DNA of 64,000 nucleotides from Acidobacteriaceae bacterium (lineage in GTDB: Bacteria; Acidobacteriota; Terriglobia; Terriglobales; Acidobacteriaceae): positions 124,001 through 188,000 of the forward strand of contig PLBY01000161.1 in assembly GCA_003134655.1 (NCBI GenBank), written 5' to 3'. The stretch's first letter is position 1; each line of letters starts with the position of its first letter. The translations under genes were made by a program, and so were the position numbers. Shown here one piece after another: positions 28,786 through 37,112 of this stretch. The notes below the pieces were generated by a model. It did no database searches, had not been told where the DNA came from, and saw only the letters and a list, made by a program, of their open reading frames with translations.

Positions 28786-31095
28786 CTAATCAACCGCTAC
28801 CAGTTCCGGATCCGTTCGCAACGCTAATTCCAGGGCCCCCTCATACGCTGCGCTCAATTCCGAGACCGGGGCGGAAATCACAACTTTGCCGTCTAGCGAT
28901 ATTTCCAACTGTCCGGAAATCGTTTCTCCAATGACCTCTGCAGCCGAGCCGTGTTTCTCCGCTACTTCTTTGATTCCCGCCACGTTCCCCGGGTCGCAAG
29001 AGATCACGATCCGGCTGGCATCTTCCCCAAACAGGGCAAACTCCGCGAACAAGCCTCCAGAGGTCAGATTTACCCGAGCGCCAACACCCTTGGGCAGTGC
29101 TTTCTCCGTGAATGCGACCGCCAGGCCGCCATCGGCGCAGTCATGCACCGAATCCACCAAGCCGTGCTGGATTAATTCGATGACCGCCTTCTGCAGGCCA
29201 GCTTCTTTTTCCAGATCAAGCTCGGGTGGATATCCCCACAACGTGCCCAGAATCTCCTTCGCGTATTCCGAGGACCCAAACTCGCTCTCTGCGTCCGTGA
29301 TATCGCCCGCTTCTCCCGCGCGCAATAGCACGATCGTGCGTCCGGGCGCGGCGAAATGCATTTTCGCGGCTTTGTGAACGTCTTCGAGGATTCCGACAAC
29401 GCCGAGCACGGGCGTGGGATAAATACCTTCGCCGAGCGTCTCGTTGTAAAAGCTGACGTTGCCGCCGGTGATGGGGATTTCTAATTCTTCGCAGGCTTTC
29501 GTGATGCCATCAATCGTTTGCGAGAACTGCCACATGATGTGCGGCTTCTCGGGATTGCCGAAGTTCAGGCAATTCGTCGCGCCCACGGGAGTTGCTCCGG
29601 AGCACGCCACTTTGCGTGCCGCCTCGGAGACCGCGTGCATCGCGCCCAGCCGCGGATCGAGATAGCACCAGCGGCCGTTGCCATCGAGTGCCATGGAGAG
29701 CCCGCGCTGCGAGCCTTTAATGCGGATCACGCCCGCGTCACCGGCTCCCGGCGCGTCGACGGTGTTGGTCTGCACCATGTGGTCGTACTGCTGCCAAACC
29801 CAACGCTTTCCGCAGATATTCGGGCTGGCCAGCAACTGCTTCAGATTCGCCGTGAAGTCTGTCGTTCCGCCGAGTTTGATGTGTTCCGGCATCTCGCGCG
29901 GCACCGGTGGTTCCCATCGCGCTAGCGGGCGCTTGTAGAGCGGAGCTTCGTCCGTCAGCGCGGGATTTGGAATCTCCGCGACGACTTTGCCGTGCTCCAG
30001 GACGCGCAAGGTGTTGCCGGTCGTGACCGTGCCGACCTCGACCGCGTCGAGTCCCCATTTTTCAAAGACGCGGAAAACTTCGTCCTCGCGTCCTTTTTGC
30101 GCCACCAGCAGCATGCGCTCCTGCGATTCGCTGAGCATGATCTCGTAGGGAGTCATGCCGGTTTCGCGCTGCGGCACACGGTCGAGTTCGATCTCGATGC
30201 CCACGCCGCCACGTCCGCCCATTTCGCAGGTCGAACATGTGAGCCCGGCGGCGCCCATATCTTGAATGCCGACGATCGCGCCGGTTTGCATTGCTTCCAG
30301 GCAGGCTTCGAGCAGGAGCTTCTCCAGGAACGGGTCGCCGACTTGCACGTTCGGACGCTTCGCTTCGGAAGCTTCGCTGAATTCCTCGCTGGCCATGGTC
30401 GCGCCGTGAATGCCGTCGCGCCCGGTCTTGGCGCCAACGTAAATCACCGGATTGCCTTCGCCGGCTGCCTTCGCATAGAAGATTTCATTCTTCCGCACCA
30501 GACCCAGCGCAAACGCGTTCACCAGCGGGTTGCCCGAGTAGCAGGGCTCGAACTTCGTTTCGCCGCCCAGGTTGGGGACACCGAAACAGTTTCCGTAAGA
30601 AGCGACCCCGCTGACCACGCCTTCGAAGACGGAATGATTTTTGTGCAGTTCTTTCTGGGATACATCCTTTGATGCCGTGATGGGACCGAAGCGCAGCGAG
30701 TCCATCACCGCGACCGGCCTTGCACCCATAGTGAAAATGTCGCGCAGAATGCCGCCTACGCCCGTGGTTGCGCCCTGAAACGGTTCGATGAACGACGGAT
30801 GATTGTGGGATTCGATCTTGAAGGCACAGGCCCAACCATCGCCAATGTCGATGATGCCGGCATTCTCGCCCGGCCCCTGCAACACGATCTTGCTGCGCGT
30901 GGGCAGGCGCTTGAGATGCACGCGCGACGACTTGTAAGAGCAGTGCTCGCTCCACATCACGCTGAAAATGCCCAGTTCGGTAAGCGTGGGCTCGCGGCCG
31001 CCGAGAAGTTGCTTGATCTTCTCGTATTCATCGGGCGTAAGGCCGTGCTGCCGGAGGATCTCCGGAGAAAAGGCAGAGGTCAAAGAGGTGGCCAT
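28786..31095 (-). CDS. purL: Phosphoribosylformylglycinamidine synthase subunit PurL
   Basis: [57 protein letters not shown]. Confidence 0.96.
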   Translation of the reverse strand: MATSLTSAFSPEILRQHGLTPDEYEKIKQLLGGREPTLTELGIFSVMWSEHCSYKSSRVHLKRLPTRSKIVLQGPGENAGIIDIGDGWACAFKIESHNHPSFIEPFQGATTGVGGILRDIFTMGARPVAVMDSLRFGPITASKDVSQKELHKNHSVFEGVVSGVASYGNCFGVPNLGGETKFEPCYSGNPLVNAFALGLVRKNEIFYAKAAGEGNPVIYVGAKTGRDGIHGATMASEEFSEASEAKRPNVQVGDPFLEKLLLEACLEAMQTGAIVGIQDMGAAGLTCSTCEMGGRGGVGIEIELDRVPQRETGMTPYEIMLSESQERMLLVAQKGREDEVFRVFEKWGLDAVEVGTVTTGNTLRVLEHGKVVAEIPNPALTDEAPLYKRPLARWEPPVPREMPEHIKLGGTTDFTANLKQLLASPNICGKRWVWQQYDHMVQTNTVDAPGAGDAGVIRIKGSQRGLSMALDGNGRWCYLDPRLGAMHAVSEAARKVACSGATPVGATNCLNFGNPEKPHIMWQFSQTIDGITKACEELEIPITGGNVSFYNETLGEGIYPTPVLGVVGILEDVHKAAKMHFAAPGRTIVLLRAGEAGDITDAESEFGSSEYAKEILGTLWGYPPELDLEKEAGLQKAVIELIQHGLVDSVHDCADGGLAVAFTEKALPKGVGARVNLTSGGLFAEFALFGEDASRIVISCDPGNVAGIKEVAEKHGSAAEVIGETISGQLEISLDGKVVISAPVSELSAAYEGALELALRTDPELVAVD

Positions 31096-31458
31096 GGGAA
31101 GAGCTTCTATTGTCGCATTTGGCGGGGCGGATGGGTAGCACCCGCGCCCTCATTTTGATGAAGCCGAGCAAGAACAGGCGCTCACGTACAGAATCCTTGC
31201 TTTAAGTGAGCTGCTCCAGCCTTTTTCGGTGATAGGCCATCGACAGGAGCCAGAGGAGCAGCCCCTCAATGAGCGCAAACGCCTCCACACTCATCCGACC
31301 AGTCTCGAACGCTCAGATGTGAAGTGAATCGAAAGAAGTCGGAATTTGAGCGCTATGGCCTGGTTACAACAGTTAGCATCAGATAGCCCGCGCGTGAAGT
31401 AATAGCAACCGCCTTTTACTGCCCCGAACTGCACGTGCCGATCCCTGCAAATGTCAAA

Positions 31459-31965
31459 TCAATTGATCTGGAAAACCGTCCCATAGGAGTCTTGGGAGAC
31501 GGTTCCGCCCTCGGTTGTCGTGCTGTAGATCGTCTGGCCGGAGAGGAGCAACGCAGACGATGGAAAGTAGCCATCGGCCGGTGGGGCGTGGAAGCGATGC
31601 AGGATCAGTTTGCTCCAGCCATTCGATGGGTGAGTCAGCTTGAAGACTGTACCGCATCCCTGCCAAGGCGTGCAGTAATCGGAAGTCATGCCGCCTCCGA
31701 CAGTGGTGCCGTAGAGGTTTCCCGACTTGTCCAAAGTCATGCGCCCGAGGGGAGCGTATCCGTCGCTGCCGCCTTGGAATGAGTACAGGATGGTTTCGGT
31801 CCAGGAAGATCCGCTTTGCGGAGGAGACAACTCGAATGCCGAACCCGCACTGGCTGTACCGCCGTTTTGAGTTGTTCCGTAGAGATTTCCCTTGGCGTCA
31901 CGAATCAATCCGCCGGAGGGGGAGCCTTGAGTCTGCGAGATTGTCGGACATGGAACACCTCCCAT
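31459..31965 (-). pseudogene. 5'-truncated fragment of a GloVer-repeat (TIGR03803-like) protein
   Basis: Repeats DAKGNLYGTTQNGGTASAGSAFELSP and DKSGNLYGTTVGGGM..GCGTVFKLT; in-frame TAA immediately upstream of the first ATG. Confidence 0.65.
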
Positions 31966-31971
31966 GCTGGG

Positions 31972-32346
31972 TTAGGCTGCGAGCGACTTCTGAAGTGTGG
32001 CGCCCGACTGAGTGTCATCGCCGAGCGAATCGGGAGGTAACCGAATTGGGTGACTCGCATGTTGTGCTGCTACGGATTGTGTAGCGCTGGTCCTTCCTCG
32101 TTCCTCGAACAAGAGGCGCCGCAGCGTGCGAAGATCGTTAAGAATCCTCCTGCTTCGATTTACGTGAAGATCGAGCTTGTCTAGGCTGTAGAGGGCTATT
32201 CGTAGCGCATCCAGACGGCGCGAAACATTCGAGGCGGATTCTCGCTGCACGTCACTTTCAAGTTCCTGCTTCGCTTCGGCCACAGTCTCGGCCAGTAACG
32301 CCATAAAATCATGAGCGCTCTCTAGGGTTTCGAATTGATCTTCCAT
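31972..32346 (-). CDS. Hypothetical helical protein
   Basis: MEDQFETLESAHDFMALLAETVAEAKQELESDVQ; start choice uncertain. Confidence 0.35.
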   Translation of the reverse strand: MEDQFETLESAHDFMALLAETVAEAKQELESDVQRESASNVSRRLDALRIALYSLDKLDLHVNRSRRILNDLRTLRRLLFEERGRTSATQSVAAQHASHPIRLPPDSLGDDTQSGATLQKSLAA

Positions 32347-32371
32347 TGGCGGCCTCATTTCAAGCCTCGTT

Positions 32372-32593
32372 TCACAAGGCTGGCTGCTTGTCTCGACTAA
32401 GCAACGCTCTCTCCACTTCATGGTTCTCGGCTATTTTCGCTCCCAGAATCGCCTGGCGCCGCAAAATCTCTTCGCGGAGTTGCATGAATCTCTGCACTTC
32501 AGCGTAGCTCAGCACTTCTCCACGAGAATGTGCGAGGATATGAGCCAGCGACTGCTCTAACTCCTCAACTGTGCTAGTGTCTCGGTCTGTCAT
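32372..32593 (-). CDS. Small hypothetical helical protein
   Basis: MTDRDTSTVEELEQSLAHILAHSRGEVLSYAEVQRFMQLREEILRRQ. Confidence 0.35.
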   Translation of the reverse strand: MTDRDTSTVEELEQSLAHILAHSRGEVLSYAEVQRFMQLREEILRRQAILGAKIAENHEVERALLSRDKQPAL

Positions 32594-33240
32594 TTGGATT
32601 TCGCTCCTTATGGTGAACGAGGGGAGAAACTGGTCCACCCTATTTATCCAATGCACGTAGGTGGCCCTCAGCATCAATGCGCAACCTGTTGCGTCGATAG
32701 GTCAGAAAGCAGGTCCGGCAAGGTGCCTCTGGGGTTCCACCCTGTACTTTCAGAGGAAAACAAGCACAAACGGAGCCGTGACAGTGATTTGCTCGGATGG
32801 TTGGCGAAATATCCCCTATTTCGCTCATTAGAACCACCTTTTGCGGCGGTGGGGTCCGCAAAAGAGGAACTTTCGGGGGCTTAACTTGCTGCCGCTCACG
32901 CTGGCTCTCTTCTCCGAAAAAGGAGGAGTGCAGCAGCGCTTTTTTCTTCTCGATTTTCCAGGGGGGAAGCAAGCGAAAGCGAAAAGCTCAAATACTGCGG
33001 ATGAAGTCCGACATCTTTTCTCGCAGATACTCTGACGGGTCCCGATCTTGATTCTTCATCTGCACCATACGGCGAAGATCGTCATCGCAGAGCACCAGCA
33101 CTCCGCGACTCTGATTGAAGTTCCTGAACAGTGTTCGGTTGTACGCATAAACCCATTTTGGCTGTTCAGACCGACAGACGACGAAGCCCCAGAATCCCAG
33201 AGCGGGCTTTAGGTAGCAGTAAAGCTGACGCAAGTCATCG

Positions 33241-33248
33241 CGAGTCAG
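33241..33248. repeat. Left target site duplication CGAGTCAG
   Basis: Identical to 34990-34997. Confidence 0.92.
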
Positions 33249-33311
33249 GGTAGTGTCCTAACAGTGCGTTGATGACTGGTGGCGGCCTCGGGAAGAAGGG
33301 CCGCCAGTTCG

Positions 33312-33736
33312 TCACGGCTGAGATTCCCAAATATCAGTGAAATTCATCTGAATGGCGGTTTTCTTGAAAACACGGTCAAACTTCTGCCGGAAGTCTTTCA
33401 TGTTCTCGCAGAGCTTCATAATCGTTACGACCTTTTGAATTTGATCGTGGACCTGCGCCCGCCCAAAATCAGTAAGAAGCTGATGGTCATTCTTACCCTT
33501 GCTCGGATCGGGGTTAATTGTTCGCATCGCCTTTCCCATGTCCTTGTCGATGCTGTCGTAGACGAACGCCATAACGTACTTGCCCCAGCGCAGCGGACGA
33601 TTCTTGGGCGAATAGTGGACACCTTCTAATCTCGCCAGTTCAAACCAAAACTCCGGCGGGAACATCTGCGCCCAGTCTTGCATTTCCTCTGCGATGAATG
33701 CTTGCAGTTTGATCTGTAGGGCCCGTTTCTTGCGGA
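33312..33736 (-). pseudogene. P63C domain protein, N-terminally truncated
   Basis: KLQAFIAEEMQDWAQMFPPEFWFELARLEG..GKYVMAFVYDSIDKDM..HHQLLT-like KNDHQLLTDFGRAQVHDQIQKVVTIMKLCENMKDFRQKFDRVFKK. Confidence 0.7.
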
Positions 33737-33963
33737 CCGTCGAACGTCAGAACCTCACGATGCGAATGCAGATGAGACGGCTAACGCGGCTCACGAATGC
33801 GTTCTCGAAAAAGGTGGAGAACCTGAAAGCGGCTGTGGCCCTGCATTTCGCGTGGTATAATTTCGTTAGGGTTCATAAGAGCCTTAAAGTGACCCCGGCT
33901 ATGGAGGCTGGTATTACGAGCCATGTTTGGGGGTTGCAGGACTTGATTCTGCCAAATCAGTAG
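33736..33963 (+). pseudogene. IS1-family transposase, C-terminal fragment
   Basis: TVERQNLTMRMQMRRLTRLTNAFSKKVENLKAAVALHFAWYNFVRVHKSLKVTPAMEAGIT. Confidence 0.9.
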
Positions 33964-34089
33964 ACCCCACTAATTTTATAGACTTTGTAAACTGCTGGCA
34001 CTATGGCTGCTTGCTGGCTTTGCGATTTTGGCCGAATCCTTCCGTCACTTATAAACATCTCAGCTTTGTGGTAGCATCCTAATTTCATT

Positions 34090-34308
34090 ATGGTCAACAG
34101 GCTACAATCCGACTTCCTCACCGCCGACCCTTCCTTCGTGTCCGGTGCGGCTCGACTGCTCGATTGGTGGGGTCTGTACGATACATACAATGTAAGCCGC
34201 AACGGTCAGGAAGCCGATGCGAAGGCCATGTTTTCGGACTGGCGCATTGTAGGGCAAGACCTCGCCGATGCGATGGTAGAATTTGAGTCAGCCCAACCTG
34301 TAAAATAA
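34090..34308 (+). CDS. Hypothetical protein, element passenger
   Basis: MVNRLQSDFLTADPSFVSGAARLLDWWGLYDTYNVSRNGQEADAKAMFSDWRIVGQ. Confidence 0.4.
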   Translation: MVNRLQSDFLTADPSFVSGAARLLDWWGLYDTYNVSRNGQEADAKAMFSDWRIVGQDLADAMVEFESAQPVK

Positions 34309-34321
34309 TGGCTCGCCTACC

Positions 34322-34759
34322 GTGAGTAGCAAACACCGCAATCGTGGCATGACACCTCCATCCAGCACCAGCACGGCCATTATCCAAGCCCAAATGCGTC
34401 AGTGGTCAGGTCCGCTGCCTCAACCTGAGGCTCTGGAACGATACAATCAAATTGTTCCCACAGCGGCCGAACGAATAATCAGAATGGCCGAGACTCAGCA
34501 CGACCATCGCCTCGCCATCGAAAAAGAAGTCGTCGATTCTAATGTAAACAGTCAAAAGTTGGGAACTATTTTAGGCTTCATTATCGCCATGACCGCCATT
34601 GTTGGCGGGATTTTTCTTGCATATGTCGGCAGGGAAACGTCTGGCCTAGTTTCAATCATTACCGCCTTGGTTGGGTTGGCGGGGGTGTTTGTGTACGGGA
34701 AAAGTGAACAAAAGAAAGACCTCGCGAAGAAAACTGAAGCTGTAGTGACTACACGCTAG
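34322..34759 (+). CDS. DUF2335 membrane protein, element passenger
   Basis: SGPLPQPEALERYNQIVPTAAERIIRMAETQHDHRLAIE followed by two TM segments. Confidence 0.8.
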   Translation: MSSKHRNRGMTPPSSTSTAIIQAQMRQWSGPLPQPEALERYNQIVPTAAERIIRMAETQHDHRLAIEKEVVDSNVNSQKLGTILGFIIAMTAIVGGIFLAYVGRETSGLVSIITALVGLAGVFVYGKSEQKKDLAKKTEAVVTTR

Positions 34760-34916
34760 CCCCAATTCTTCAACGCACTCTTAGGACCACTGGTCTTAAG
34801 GCCTCTTCCCCGCCTCTCGCCCCTGAGCTAGATTCTAAGAGTCCCTTTACACACCCTTCCGCCGTGCCCAGATCGGGCGTCGGTCCTCTGTGCAAATTGA
34901 TGAAGAGAACGATTGG

Positions 34917-34959
34917 GCCCAGACTCTGTGCTCCGGGGGGGGACGAGTCTGGGCTTTTT
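34917..34959 (+). terminator. Intrinsic terminator inside right end of the mobile element
   Basis: GCCCAGACTC ... GAGTCTGGGC TTTTT. Confidence 0.8.
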
Positions 34960-34989
34960 CTCGCAGCAACGCACTATTAGGACACTACC

Positions 34990-34997
34990 CGAGTCAG
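34990..34997. repeat. Right target site duplication CGAGTCAG
   Basis: Identical to 33241-33248. Confidence 0.92.
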
Positions 34998-35766
34998 CAC
35001 ACTCTTGTTCTTTGCATCAACAACGATCTCAGATGCGAGGTATTTGTCCTTGAGGTCCTTCCAAAACCCGGAATCAGACTTGTTGCCAAAGAGCAAGTCC
35101 CGTATCTCCACTCCCTCATCCTCGGGTTCCGTGCGGCTCTGCCACCGTCCTTCGCCAAGCTTCTCCACAAATAGGAAGTTAAAGATCACACGCACCCTGT
35201 GTTCGTACTCTCGAAAGTGCTCGATTCCCACGGGTACGGTCGTGCTCAGCGCCTCCACCTCTGTCTGAATCATTTTGCCCCACACGCCAAGTGCTGAGCC
35301 GAGCAGACTCTTTACATCGACATCCGCCTTATCTGGAGTCCACTGATCAGCATGCTGCCCGCCCTTTATGAAGTAGATTGTTCGGCCCTCCCAACCGCCC
35401 ATCGTCTTCTGTGGTTGGTCACGAAGCCCCTCCATGTGTCGATGCTCAAAATGTATCCAGTCTCCCTTAACTACAGACATGCGCGTGAGAAACCCTTCCC
35501 ATGACATACTGTCGTGGATCTCGCGCCGATCATCAGGCACGCCGTCGTACGTCACCAGAATTGCTGTGAGCAGGCCGGGGATTTCGATGATCTCTTGTTT
35601 GTAAAAGTAGTGGGCAAATAATCCCGAGTGGAGCAACTCATTGAACCGGTCGGCGTATTGGTCTGCGAAGTGGGCCATTTCGGTCCATGATACTGGACAG
35701 ATGTTGAGAAATCTCTATAACGCTCATTGACAGATCAGCACAACGCTCCTTAATGCCAGCAAGCAG

Positions 35767-36195
35767 TCAACGAGGACCCTTCAGCACCACTTCGGAGCGT
35801 AGAGTGTAGGCACTCGCATCTGACATCTTGAAGTTCTTAGCAAAATCTAGGAAAACTTGGTCGGACTCCTGATCGCTTTCCAGCAACGTAATGACCACGG
35901 TCTTCGGCTTCCGACCGCATCTCTTTGGCAGGTTGCTGAAAACGGAACTCTGCATGGTCACGAATTCGATCGGAATCTGGAAAGCTCCGTCTTCCACGGT
36001 CACCTCGCCCGCTTCACCCGGCTTCTCCTTCGGGTAAACAAGCTGCACCCGAACCTTGGAATGAGCGTTCGCATTCTCGACAACGCGTCCCTTTACCATG
36101 ACGGTGTTGACCGGGCATTGGGCATGGGCAACGGCGCACAGAGCAAGGCTGGCGCTCAGAATCCGAATGAGGGTCTTGGTCACGGCGTATATCAT
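35767..36195 (-). CDS. Secreted hypothetical protein
   Basis: Signal peptide IRILSASLALCAVAHAQ. Confidence 0.5.
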   Translation of the reverse strand: MIYAVTKTLIRILSASLALCAVAHAQCPVNTVMVKGRVVENANAHSKVRVQLVYPKEKPGEAGEVTVEDGAFQIPIEFVTMQSSVFSNLPKRCGRKPKTVVITLLESDQESDQVFLDFAKNFKMSDASAYTLRSEVVLKGPR

Positions 36196-36559
36196 GCGAA
36201 CCTTCGCTTCAATGCGAGAGAATTATCACCCTATCGCTCCTACGGAGGCAAAGCCAAATACGATTGACGAAACATCGCCATAGCACTCAAAGTCCTTTCA
36301 CAACTGCGGGATAAACAGCCGGAGCAACGGTTGTGCCAAAGGCCTGCTTTCGTGACGAGAAAAAGCTAACAGTCTATCGGCTCATGGTGATAGTGACGGT
36401 CCACCCAAAAATAGAGCGCCCAACGCCACTTTTCCACAGCCCACCCAAAAATAATTCCGATTCTTGTGACGAACGACCTTTACCGAAAATGCAGGACAGT
36501 GCAAGCTCGATGTATGCACAACGGCTTCCCCAACGAGTGCCCCACTGTCGGTCTCGTGG

Positions 36560-37020
36560 GCGGCTCAAAACCAGGGCCTAAGTCCTTATTCCGGAAGATT
36601 TTACCTATAAGTCTTTGCGGCTCAATATTTTGGCAGGATCGAGACCCATCCCCATCCCATAAATCCTTCGAAATCAATATTTTAGAAGAATGGGGCGAAA
36701 AAAAAGTGGGAGACCATTTCACTCTACGTCTTCACGCCGGGTCCATCGCACATGCCGGGCATGCTCCATCCTCCGCCCTGGCACTACTCGGCACGCGTGC
36801 CCTTCTTGAGAATCTCCAGGCAGCCCGGCATTCAATTCATGGGCTTTCACACATCGCAGCCGCTACCACCGATCTCCGCGGCGCCTCAAAATCGGAAGCT
36901 AAGTCCTTATTCCAGAATATTTTACCTGTAAGTCCTTGCGGCTCAAGATTTTGGCACGATCAAGCCGGGTCTCCGTCTCCTAAGCCATTAGAAATCAATA
37001 TTTTAGAAAGACACGCGGAA
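36560..37020. repeat. Two direct copies of a ~140-bp sequence offset by ~320 bp
   Basis: taagtccttattcc(g/a)..attttacct(a/g)taagtc(t/c)ttgcggctca(a/a)..attttggca(g/c)gatc..gaaatcaatattttagaa in both. Confidence 0.8.
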
Positions 37021-37064
37021 AAAAGTGAGAGGTCTGTCCACTGCGCGAGAGAGCTAAGCGACAA

Positions 37065-37106
37065 AGCTAAAAGCTAAGAGCTAAGAGCTATGAGCTAAGA
37101 GCTGTT
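37065..37106. repeat. Heptad array H6 (AGCTAAG x6)
   Basis: AGCTAAA AGCTAAG AGCTAAG AGCTATG AGCTAAG AGCTGTT, then CCCAAA-ATG of selB. Confidence 0.9.
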
Positions 37107-37112
37107 CCCAAA

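Larger units (their letters stand above)
33249..34989. mobile_element. IS1-like non-autonomous element with TIRs and passenger genes
   Basis: Left TIR GGTAGTGTCCTAACAGTGCGTTG; right end CAACGCACTATTAGGACACTACC (one mismatch as inverted repeat); 8-bp TSD; internal IS1 transposase remnant. Confidence 0.92.
32988..35678 (-). pseudogene. Nuclease-like (possible PD-(D/E)XK) gene split by a mobile element: 5' part 34990-35678, 3' part 32988-33248
   Basis: N-part ends KYLASEIVVDAKNKSVLTR, C-part DDLRQLYCYLKPALGFWGFVVCRSEQPKW..RGVLVLCDDDLRRMVQ; excision with one 8-bp TSD restores the frame. Confidence 0.85.

Noticed and set aside
36466-37077. 203-aa ORF before selB
   Set aside because: Mostly the duplicated intergenic repeat translated; the internal similarity comes from DNA duplication and there are no coding features.
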